A stretch of 64,000 bases of DNA from Poriferisodalis sp965262965. GTDB taxonomy: Bacteria; Actinomycetota; Acidimicrobiia; Acidimicrobiales; Poriferisodalaceae. The notes beneath the pieces were generated by a model. It was not told the origin of the DNA, did not search any database, and saw only the letters and a list, made by a program, of their open reading frames with translations. Positions 35,105-42,367 of the stretch are shown here, in pieces. The first letter of the stretch is position 1; each line of letters starts with the position of its first letter. The position numbers and the translations under genes are program-made. The stretch covers positions 3,472,001-3,536,000 of the forward strand of contig NZ_OZ253573.1 in the NCBI RefSeq assembly GCF_965262965.1, in the 5' to 3' direction.

Positions 35105-36753
35105 GCGCGATGGCTGTACACGACAACTCTCCCGAACCCGGTGACGCACCGCCCCTCGACCGCGAAGGCGTGCGGCATCCGGCGTGGCCCGAGCGGGTGG
35201 AGATCTTCGACACAACGCTGCGCGACGGGGTGCAGTTCGAAGGCATTTCCGTTTCGCCCGACGACAAGTTGAAGGTTGCCCGCCAGCTGGACTCGATGGG
35301 AATTCACTGGATCGAAGGCGGCTGGCCCGGATCGAACCCCAAGGACGAGGCCTTCTTTGAGCGTGCGGCCACCGAACTTGAGCTCCAGCACGCCACGCTG
35401 GTGGCGTTTGGTTCGACGCGGCGGCCTCGCGGTCGCGTTGACGACGACCAGACGCTCAGCTCGCTGCTTGGCGCCGGCACCTCCACGGTGTGCATCGTCG
35501 GCAAGTCGTGGGACTATCACGTCACCGAAGCGCTCCGGCAGCCGCTGTCGGAGGGCATCGCCATGGTGGGTGACTCGGTGGAGTTCCTCAAGAGGGAAGG
35601 GCTGCGTGTCTTCTTCGACGCAGAGCACTTTTTCGACGGATACAAGCGGAATCCCGAATTCGCCCTCGGGGTGTTGGAGGCCGCGGCGGTCAACGGCGCT
35701 GACTGTCTGGTGCTGTGCGACACCAACGGCGGCTCGCTGCCGCACGAGGTGGAAGCGATCGTGGGTGACGTGGTGCGGCACTTCGACGGGGTGCAGATCG
35801 GCATGCACACCCAGAACGACACCGGCTGCGCGGTGGCCAACGCCGTTGCGGGTGTTGTTGCCGGAGCGACGCACGTCCAGGGCACCGTCAACGGCTACGG
35901 CGAGCGAACGGGAAATTGCGACAACACCGTGCTGGTGCCCAACCTCACGCTCAAAATGGGTATCGAGACGGTGTCTCGCGATTGCTTGGCGCGCTTCACC
36001 TCAGTGGCGCACCACGTCGCCGAGCTCGTGAACATGCCTCCTCAGAATCAGCAGCCGTACGTCGGCGCGTCGGCCTTCGCGCACAAGGCAGGGCTGCACA
36101 CCAGCGCCATCGCCCGCCGCCCCGACAGCTACGAGCACGTCGATCCTGCTGCTGTGGGCAACAGCACGCGGTTCCTGCTCGGTGACCTGTCAGGCCGCGC
36201 GTCGGTGGAGTTGAAGGCGGGCGAGCTGGGCATCGAGATCGACCGCGCCGATATGGCCGGCGTGGTCGATGAGCTGAAGCGGCTCGAGCACGCCGGCTAC
36301 CACTTCGAAGTCGCCGACGCATCGCTGGAGATGCTCCTGCGGAGGGCTGCGGGCCAGACGTTCGACTACTTCAATGTCGAGTCGTTCCGGGTCTTGGTTG
36401 AACGGGGTCGCGAAGCCGAGTTCGACACCGAGGCGACGCTGCGGATCGTGGTCGCGGGCGAGCGTCGCGTCACGGTTGGCGAGGGCGACGGACCCGTGAA
36501 CGCCCTCGACAATGCCTTTCGACGAGCGGTCGGGGACGTCTATCCCGAGCTGGCAAACGTCCGGCTGACCGATTACAAGGTGCGAGTGCTGGATGCAGAT
36601 CGGGGAACCGAAGCCGTGACGCGGGTGCTGATCGACTCCACTGACGGCGAATCGACGTGGACCACCATCGGTGTCTCGGAGAACATCATCGAGGCATCCT
36701 GGCTGGCATTGCGCGATTCGATGATCTATGCCCTAGCGCGCAAGCGCCAATGA
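35101..36753 (+). CDS. cimA: (R)-citramalate synthase
   Basis: The 550-residue protein matches citramalate synthase rather than isopropylmalate synthase: EIFDTTLRDGVQFEGISVSP, IEGGWPGSNPKDEAFFERA, ATLVAFGSTRRPRGRVDDD, GKSWDYHVTEAL, FFDAEHFFDGYKRNPEFAL, LCDTNGGSLPHEVEAI and GTVNGYGERTGNCDN. A LeuA-type allosteric dimer domain follows (about 395-545). It condenses pyruvate with acetyl-CoA, giving 2-oxobutyrate after LeuCD and LeuB act, and so feeds isoleucine without threonine deaminase. The GTG at 35101 overlaps leuB by 4 bp; ATG 35110 is possible. Confidence 0.93.
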   Translation: MSAMAVHDNSPEPGDAPPLDREGVRHPAWPERVEIFDTTLRDGVQFEGISVSPDDKLKVARQLDSMGIHWIEGGWPGSNPKDEAFFERAATELELQHATLVAFGSTRRPRGRVDDDQTLSSLLGAGTSTVCIVGKSWDYHVTEALRQPLSEGIAMVGDSVEFLKREGLRVFFDAEHFFDGYKRNPEFALGVLEAAAVNGADCLVLCDTNGGSLPHEVEAIVGDVVRHFDGVQIGMHTQNDTGCAVANAVAGVVAGATHVQGTVNGYGERTGNCDNTVLVPNLTLKMGIETVSRDCLARFTSVAHHVAELVNMPPQNQQPYVGASAFAHKAGLHTSAIARRPDSYEHVDPAAVGNSTRFLLGDLSGRASVELKAGELGIEIDRADMAGVVDELKRLEHAGYHFEVADASLEMLLRRAAGQTFDYFNVESFRVLVERGREAEFDTEATLRIVVAGERRVTVGEGDGPVNALDNAFRRAVGDVYPELANVRLTDYKVRVLDADRGTEAVTRVLIDSTDGESTWTTIGVSENIIEASWLALRDSMIYALARKRQ

Positions 36754-36811
36754 CCGCCACCGCGTGCAAGCGCCAGTGACCGCCACAGCGCGCGGGCGCC
36801 AGTGACCGGCG
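36745..36811. repeat. 26-bp tandem repeat (about 2.6 copies) over the cimA stop codon
   Basis: CGCCAATGACCGCCACCGCG... at 36745-36770 is followed by close copies at 36771-36796 and a partial at 36797-36811; the core CGCCARTGACCG(C/G)C is common to all three. The first copy includes the cimA TGA (36751-36753). It looks like a recent slippage duplication of the gene end. Confidence 0.8.
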
Positions 36812-36845
36812 TTCGCGTCGGCGTCGTTTCCTAGACTGCGCTGCG

Positions 36846-37376
36846 ATGGCTGCGCCGCGCCACGTTCGTGTTCATCCGCTGGACGAAGTTCGCGCGTACG
36901 CCTCTCCGGAGGTCACGCCGCGTCGTTGGGTCGCTGCGCGGCCGGGCGATCTCGATGCAGGACAGCCGATCGGGGCCCTTCGTGGGCACCCGGGACCGGA
37001 TCAGGGATACGCCTACGGGCTCGTGCACCTGTTCGATGAACGCGTGCTGCTCGTCGAAGGCGAAGATCGGCGCGATGTCGACGCTGGCTGCGTTGCAGTC
37101 GCCCTCAAGCGAGCATCGATCTTCGGTCGAGCGCCTGTCGTGCACGATCTGGAAACGGCCTACACGGCCTTCGGCTACTTCGATGATCAACCGCCCGCAG
37201 AGCTGGTGACGCGGCGCGAGAGCCTGTTCGAAGGGGCTGCTGAAGCGCACCACTACAACGAAGTACGAAGGCTCGTCGCCTGCGTGGCGTCCGAGGTGCT
37301 CGCGTTGACGCCGGCCGAGATTGCCCAGCGCTACCGGTCCGATCCGCTCTCATTGACTCGGGACCCCGATGGCTGA
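36846..37376 (+). CDS. hypothetical protein (176 residues)
   Basis: No family is recognised. The product is acidic, without signal peptide or membrane helix, and looks like a compact alpha/beta cytosolic protein: YGLVHLFDERVLLVEGEDRRDVDAG suggests strands, and the last 60 residues are helical (AHHYNEVRRLVACVASEVLALTPAEIAQRY). Codon use is like the neighbours. It begins 92 bp after cimA and is followed by a DinB/MDMPI-like gene and gltX on the same strand. The ATG start has no strong ribosome site. Confidence 0.65.
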   Translation: MAAPRHVRVHPLDEVRAYASPEVTPRRWVAARPGDLDAGQPIGALRGHPGPDQGYAYGLVHLFDERVLLVEGEDRRDVDAGCVAVALKRASIFGRAPVVHDLETAYTAFGYFDDQPPAELVTRRESLFEGAAEAHHYNEVRRLVACVASEVLALTPAEIAQRYRSDPLSLTRDPDG

Positions 37377-37481
37377 GCACCGAGTTCGCGAGCGTGACGC
37401 CCGCTCCGTCCGGCGTCGGTTGATCGGACACGTGCACGTGAAGTCGGAGGCGGCGTTGGGGATCGGCGTGAGGAGACACTG

Positions 37482-38138
37482 ATGGTGATGAGCAGCACAA
37501 CTTCCAGTACGCACACCGATCGAGAGCTGCTGCGCCTGCATCGCCGAGCCTGCACCGACTTCGCCGCGCGGATGCGTCTGCCGGCGTGGGAACACCTGAC
37601 CATGCCGCTGGCGCACCCCTTGGGCGACCACACCATCGCCGATCTGCTCGAGCGCGTCGCCAACAGCAACATGGCCGCCGCAGCTGAGATGAGCGGACAG
37701 CCTGCTCCGCCGTCCATCGAGTTGGCACGACCTGCGGCCAGGTTCGGATTGGGTCTCGGCAGCACCTCCGCGAAGCGACCCGACCCGACGCAGCCCGTCG
37801 TGGAGAGCATTCGCACGGTGCTCGCAGTCGCTGCGAGCCTCGATGCGGGAGCAGGCTTCAGCCCGCGACTGCGTGAGCTGCTGTGGACGCGAGTCGTCGA
37901 GCTGACCGTTCTCGGCTACGACCTGCAGCAGGCGATCAGCGCCGGTGCCGGACTCGACGAATTGCTGGTGGATCGTGTGCTTGCAGCAGCGCCGGCCGTG
38001 TGGACGTGGCCGGGACTCGATGCGCTCGAAGTGGACCTGTCCACGCCGCCACTGCAACGCTTGCTCGCACTCGCGGGCAGGCCCGTCGGCCGCTGGGTCG
38101 ATCCGTCAGACCCGAACTGCCGTACCGGCCAGTGCTGA
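37482..38138 (+). CDS. DinB/maleylpyruvate isomerase-like protein (weak match)
   Basis: The 218-residue protein has a helical bundle with HPLGDHTIADLLERVANSNMAAAAEM and a C-terminal RVVELTVLGYDLQQAI. The second resembles the ELxxHxxDL helix of actinobacterial MDMPI/TIGR03083 proteins, but the metal-binding His there is replaced by Tyr. Such proteins use mycothiol or are uncharacterised. GAGGAG lies 6 bp before the ATG. It overlaps gltX by 7 bp. Function is not assignable; the family call is tentative. Confidence 0.7.
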   Translation: MVMSSTTSSTHTDRELLRLHRRACTDFAARMRLPAWEHLTMPLAHPLGDHTIADLLERVANSNMAAAAEMSGQPAPPSIELARPAARFGLGLGSTSAKRPDPTQPVVESIRTVLAVAASLDAGAGFSPRLRELLWTRVVELTVLGYDLQQAISAGAGLDELLVDRVLAAAPAVWTWPGLDALEVDLSTPPLQRLLALAGRPVGRWVDPSDPNCRTGQC

Positions 38139-39430
38139 GGGGCCGTCCGCGGCTGCGCTTCGCTCCGGCTCCAACCGGCCTCCCCCATCTGGGTACCGCG
38201 CGCACTGCTTTGTACAACTGGCTGTACGCCCGGCACTGCGGCGGCGAGATGCTCCTGCGCATCGAGGACACCAACACCGAACTTGCAACCGCGGATCATG
38301 TCTCGGAGATCTTCGAGATGCTTGATTGGCTGGGACTCGACTTCGACGGCGAGCCGATCTATCAGAGCCGTCGAAACGATCTGTACGACGCTGCCGTCGA
38401 GCGCTGGCTGGACGAGGGACGTGCTTACCACGACGAGGGCGCCGTGCGTTTCTCAGTGCCGGATGAAGGCGTCACAGCTTTCGATGACGTCGTTCGAGGG
38501 CGCGTCGAGTTTCCGAACGCCGCCATCGAGGATTTCGTGGTGCGACGCAGCGATGGCCGCGCGACGTTTTTTGTGGCCAATGCAGTCGACGACCTCGACC
38601 TGGGCATCACGCACGTGGTGCGCGGCGAGGACCTGCTCAATACGACGCCGAAGGTGGTACTGCTGCGCGCTGCGCTGGGATCGGCCGACGTGCCGGCATT
38701 CGCTCACTTGCCGCTCATCGTGAACAGCCAGCGTCGCAAGCTTTCCAAGCGGCGGGACGACGTCTCATTGACGAGCTACCGCGACCGGGGCGTTCTGCCC
38801 TCCGCCATGGCGAATTATCTCGCCCTGCTGGGGTGGGGGCCGCCGGACGGAATCGAGGTTCGACCGCTCGCCGAGATCGTCGAGCTGTTCGATCTCGCAG
38901 ACGTGAACGCCGCCGCCGCCATGTTCGACATGGACAAGCTCACGGCCATGAACGGCGAGTACTTGCGGGCGCTCGACGATGCTGGATTCGCCGCGGCGAT
39001 CGAACCGTGGGTGAGTGCTGAATCGTGGGGAGTTGACGTTGACCAAGAGTCATTGAGTGCGGTTGCACCCCTGATACGAGAGCGAACGCGCGTGTTGTCG
39101 GATGCCCCGGATCGCATCGCGTTCCTGTTCTGCGAGCCTGAGATCGATCCCGACGACTGGCGCAAGACCACGGCGCCGCCTGCGGCCCAGATTCTCGACG
39201 CGGCCGTCGCTGCGTTTGCCGAAGTGCCGTGGACTGCTGACGCATTGCACGCTCTGTTGCGCGAGATCGGTGAGACCTTCAGCCTCAAGCTGGGCAAGGC
39301 GCAGGCTCCAGTGCGCGTCGCTGTCACCGGACGCGCCGTGGGTCCACCGCTGTTCGAGTCGCTCGCGCTGCTCGGACGCGACGCGACGTTGGCGCGGCTG
39401 CGCGCAGCGCGGGATCGGCTTGGCGACTGA
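38132..39430 (+). CDS. gltX: glutamate--tRNA ligase
   Basis: The GTG at 38132 overlaps the previous stop and gives 432 residues; the earlier open frame lies within the neighbour. The class I signature is FAPAPTGLPHLGTARTALYNW (HIGH as HLGT), with LRIEDTNTE, VVRGEDLLNTTPKVVLL and the KMSKS loop as KLSKRRDDVSL. The anticodon-binding helical domain fills the last 170 residues. It charges tRNA-Glu and, in bacteria with GatCAB, also tRNA-Gln. The KMSKS-like loop lacks Met and the second Ser, within family variation. tRNA-Gln follows 56 bp later. Confidence 0.93.
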   Translation: MLRGRPRLRFAPAPTGLPHLGTARTALYNWLYARHCGGEMLLRIEDTNTELATADHVSEIFEMLDWLGLDFDGEPIYQSRRNDLYDAAVERWLDEGRAYHDEGAVRFSVPDEGVTAFDDVVRGRVEFPNAAIEDFVVRRSDGRATFFVANAVDDLDLGITHVVRGEDLLNTTPKVVLLRAALGSADVPAFAHLPLIVNSQRRKLSKRRDDVSLTSYRDRGVLPSAMANYLALLGWGPPDGIEVRPLAEIVELFDLADVNAAAAMFDMDKLTAMNGEYLRALDDAGFAAAIEPWVSAESWGVDVDQESLSAVAPLIRERTRVLSDAPDRIAFLFCEPEIDPDDWRKTTAPPAAQILDAAVAAFAEVPWTADALHALLREIGETFSLKLGKAQAPVRVAVTGRAVGPPLFESLALLGRDATLARLRAARDRLGD

Positions 39431-39485
39431 CCAGAGAAATCCGGCTTCCCGGCTCCCATGCCCGCCGGTAGCCTTCTTGGCGCCC

Positions 39486-39557
39486 TCGGGGATGGTGTAA
39501 TTGGCAACACAACTGGTTCTGGTCCAGTCATTGGGGGTTCAAGTCCTCCTCCCCGAA
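39486..39557 (+). tRNA. tRNA-Gln (anticodon CTG)
   Basis: The 72-nt cloverleaf has acceptor TCGGGGA/TCCCCGA, a D arm with TAATTGGCAA, an anticodon stem ACTGG/CCAGT with loop TTCTGGT (anticodon CTG), and a T arm with loop TTCAAGT. The discriminator is A and the CCA end is not encoded. It reads CAG codons. It stands directly after gltX, whose product would charge it with Glu before GatCAB amidation. Confidence 0.95.
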
Positions 39558-39787
39558 CCCTCCCGGCGGCGCTTGTGCGACAACCGTCGTGCGATGTTTG
39601 CGCTCAGATTTCGGTGAGTTCTCCACGTTGCTCGCCCGGTTTGCACGCCCGGCGTGTTTGTGACCTACCATCACCCGCTGATATTGGCGGGGAGGGGCTG
39701 AGCCGGAACCTCGCCCGGAGGAACTGACCTGATAACTTGCCTGCGGCCGGTCATCTGACCGGCGCCGACCGTGAGGGGGTTCAACGC
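39558..39787 (+). promoter_or_regulatory. leader/promoter region of the liv operon with a hairpin
   Basis: This 230-bp gap precedes livG. A weak promoter, TTGCAC (39641) and TACCAT (39666) with a long 19-bp spacer, is possible. A perfect inverted repeat GCCGGTCA-TC-TGACCGGC lies at 39746-39763, just upstream of the GAGGGGG ribosome site. The segment around 39690-39740 is G-rich and could fold further. It may be a structured leader, but I could match it to no known riboswitch. Confidence 0.35.
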
Positions 39788-40549
39788 GTGGCGTTGCTCG
39801 AAGTCTCAGACATCTCCGTGCAGTTCGGCGGCATCCGTGCGCTCGACGATTTGTCCTTCACGCTCGACGAGGGGCAGATTCTCGGACTCATCGGGCCGAA
39901 CGGTGCGGGCAAGACCACGTTGTTCAACGTGGTCAGTCGGATCTACGACCCGACGACTGGCTCGATCACCTTCGACGGGCATGATCTGCTCGCAATGTCG
40001 GCGCACCGGATCAGTCGCGTCGGTCTGTACCGGACATTCCAGAACCTGGCGCTGTGGCGCGGAATGACCGTCATCGAAAACGTGATGGTGGGTGATCACA
40101 CGAACACCAAGGCCAATTTCTTCACTGCTGCGTTCAGGCTGAACACCCGCAACGAGGAAAAGGCGCTGCGCCGGCGGGCTTGGGACATTCTCGAGGAGCT
40201 CGGCCTCGAGGAATATGCCTACCTCCCCGCCGCAGGTCTGCCATTCGGCACGCTGAAGCGGATCGAACTTGCCCGGGCACTCATCTCGAACCCGCGCCTC
40301 ATCATGCTCGACGAGCCAGCGTCGGGCCTCACACACCAAGAGGTCGATTCGCTCGCACAAGACATCAAGGACATTCGCGACCGGCACAAGCTGTCGGTCC
40401 TGCTGGTTGAGCACCACATGCGCATGGTGCTCAACATCAGCGAGCACCTCGTCGTGCTCAACTTCGGCCGCAAGATCGCTGACGGTCCCCCCGATGTCGT
40501 GCGCAACGACCCGGAGGTCATCGAGGCGTACCTGGGGAGTTCTTCATGA
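39788..40549 (+). CDS. livG: branched-chain amino acid ABC transporter ATPase
   Basis: From GTG 39788 (VALLEVSDISVQFGGIRALDD) the ATPase has 253 residues; GAGGGGG lies about 9 bp upstream and the frame's extra 17 residues are not family-like. Walker A is GPNGAGKTTLFN, the LivG-specific RTFQNLALWRGMTVIENV follows, then a signature-like AAGLPFGTLKRIELARAL, Walker B LIMLDEPASGL and H-loop VEHHMRMV. The usual LSGG signature is altered (PFGTLKR), as often seen in LivG. It pairs with LivF, whose ATG overlaps the stop. Confidence 0.94.
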   Translation: MALLEVSDISVQFGGIRALDDLSFTLDEGQILGLIGPNGAGKTTLFNVVSRIYDPTTGSITFDGHDLLAMSAHRISRVGLYRTFQNLALWRGMTVIENVMVGDHTNTKANFFTAAFRLNTRNEEKALRRRAWDILEELGLEEYAYLPAAGLPFGTLKRIELARALISNPRLIMLDEPASGLTHQEVDSLAQDIKDIRDRHKLSVLLVEHHMRMVLNISEHLVVLNFGRKIADGPPDVVRNDPEVIEAYLGSSS

Positions 40550-41259
40550 CAGAGATGATGCTGAAGGCCGTGGATCTCCACGCGCGCTACGGCGCGGTGG
40601 AGGTCCTTCGTGGCCTCAACTTCGAGGTGCCCCACGGCAACGTCGTCGTGATTCTCGGCGCCAACGGCGCCGGCAAGACCACGACGCTGCGGGCGCTGTG
40701 CAACATGTGCACAACTTCCGGCACGATCACAATGGAAGGAACCGACATCACCCGTGCCCATACGGCCGACATCGTGCGGCGAGGCGTCGCACACGTGCCT
40801 CAGGGTCGAGGCACGTTCGCTGAGCTGTCGGTCATGGACAACCTGAAGGTCGGTGCGTACACCCGCAGGGACAACGAGGTCTCGGCCGATGTCGACCGTT
40901 GGTTCGAGATCTTCCCCCGGCTCGAAGAACGCCGAGACCAGATGGCGGGCTCGCTCTCCGGCGGTGAGCAGCAGATGCTCGCGGTGGCCCGGGCGTTGAT
41001 GTGCCGGCCCCGGCTGCTGCTGCTCGACGAGCCGTCCCTGGGTCTCGCGCCGCTCATCATCGAGGACTTGTTCGAGCGGTTCACACAGCTCAACAAGGAA
41101 ACCGGGCTGACGATGCTCGTCGTCGAGCAGAATGCCAATTTGGCACTGGACATGGCCGACTACGGCTACGTGATCGAGAGCGGCGAGATCGCTCTGCATG
41201 GACCGGCTGACCATCTCAAGAACGATCCTGCTGTGCAGGAAGCGTACTTGGGCGCGTGA
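40546..41259 (+). CDS. livF: branched-chain amino acid ABC transporter ATPase
   Basis: The 237-residue ATPase has Walker A GANGAGKTTTLRAL, the LivF segment GVAHVPQGRGTFAELSVMDNL, signature LSGGEQQMLAVARAL, Walker B LLLLDEPSLGLAPL and H-loop VVEQNANLALDMADYGYVIESG. It overlaps livG by 4 bp (ATGA) and is 22 bp before livH. Together LivG and LivF power the two permease pairs downstream. Confidence 0.95.
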   Translation: MTEMMLKAVDLHARYGAVEVLRGLNFEVPHGNVVVILGANGAGKTTTLRALCNMCTTSGTITMEGTDITRAHTADIVRRGVAHVPQGRGTFAELSVMDNLKVGAYTRRDNEVSADVDRWFEIFPRLEERRDQMAGSLSGGEQQMLAVARALMCRPRLLLLDEPSLGLAPLIIEDLFERFTQLNKETGLTMLVVEQNANLALDMADYGYVIESGEIALHGPADHLKNDPAVQEAYLGA

Positions 41260-41281
41260 TCCGAAGGGACTGGGGCAGAAA

Positions 41282-42337
41282 GTGAACTGGAACTTCGAGA
41301 TCCTCCCGGATTTCATCTTCAACGGACTGCGTGACGGCGCCGTGTATGCGGCGGTGGCGCTGGCGTTGGTGCTGATTTTCAAGGCGACGACGCTGATCAA
41401 CTTCGCGACCGGCGAGTTGGCGATGCTCGGTGCGTTCTTCGTCTATGTGCTGAACGTCGAGCAGGGCCTGTGGCTCTGGTTGTCGATCCTCATAGCGATG
41501 GGGGTGAGCGCAATCATCGGCGCAGCCGTCGAGCGGGCACTCGTGCGACCGTTCGACCCCGACGACCACTTGCCAGTGGTGCTCATCACGCTCGGTTTGT
41601 TCTTGCTCATCAACGCTGTTGCCGGAGACATCTGGAACTACCAGGTGCGCCGTGTGAACGATCCGTTCGGCGCGTTCCCTGGCTGGGTGCCGAACGGCAG
41701 CGAGCTGAAGAAGAGCAGTGACGGCATGCTCTCTTGTGTCGAGGTTGACGGGTCGCTGCAGGAGGTCGCAGCCGGAACCGTCGATGCAGAGACCTGTGAC
41801 TTGGTCGGACGCACATTCTGGGAAGTCCTCGGTGCCCGCCTGCACTATCGAACCATCGGCATCTGGGCTTCGCTGGCGGTTGCGCTGGTGGCGCTCGCCC
41901 TGATCCTGGGCAAGACCAAGGCAGGCCTCGCATTCCGGGCGGTGTCGTCGAATGCAGAGTCCGCACGGCTGGTCGGCGTCAACACCGGGCGCACACTCGG
42001 CTTCGGCTGGGCGCTGGCGTCGGTGTTCGGCACCTTGGGCGCCGCGCTGGTCTCGCCTGCACTCGGCGGTGTCAACCCGAACATGATGCTGGCCATCCTG
42101 ATCTACGCGTTGGCCGGAGCGGCTCTTGGCGGCCTCGACAGCCTCGGGGGAGCCATCGTCGGTGGCTTGGCAGTCGGCTTAGTCAAGTCGGTATTGGTTT
42201 CTTGGTTCGGCGTGGTCGTGCTCGGTCAGGCCTATTTCTCGATCTTGCAGTTGGCCATGGCGTTCCTGCTGATCTTGATCGTGTTGTTGTTCCGTCCCGC
42301 GGGTCTCTTCGGAACCCGCCGTATCGAGCGCGTCTAG
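41282..42337 (+). CDS. livH: branched-chain amino acid ABC transporter permease (LivH-type, first copy)
   Basis: From GTG 41282 (VNWNFEILPDFIFNG) the permease has 351 residues; GAAGGGACTGGGG supplies a ribosome site. LivH features are GLRDGAVYAAVALALVLIFKATTLINFATGE, AAVERALVRPF, and FRAVSSNAESARLVGVNTGR, the ATPase-contact loop. An insertion with a Cys pair (about 145-175: SCVEVDG...ETCDLV) between helices is longer than usual and probably extracytoplasmic. It pairs with the next gene. Confidence 0.92.
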   Translation: MNWNFEILPDFIFNGLRDGAVYAAVALALVLIFKATTLINFATGELAMLGAFFVYVLNVEQGLWLWLSILIAMGVSAIIGAAVERALVRPFDPDDHLPVVLITLGLFLLINAVAGDIWNYQVRRVNDPFGAFPGWVPNGSELKKSSDGMLSCVEVDGSLQEVAAGTVDAETCDLVGRTFWEVLGARLHYRTIGIWASLAVALVALALILGKTKAGLAFRAVSSNAESARLVGVNTGRTLGFGWALASVFGTLGAALVSPALGGVNPNMMLAILIYALAGAALGGLDSLGGAIVGGLAVGLVKSVLVSWFGVVVLGQAYFSILQLAMAFLLILIVLLFRPAGLFGTRRIERV

Positions 42338-42367
42338 CTCAACGACCCGAAGGGGAGTTGCATACTC

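Noticed and set aside
39690..39745. Thiamine-riboswitch-like pieces (GGGGCTGAG, ACCTGATAA)
   Set aside because: The spacing and the conserved CTGAGA and GAACCTGAT elements are not satisfied, and the downstream genes are amino acid transporters, not thiamine genes.
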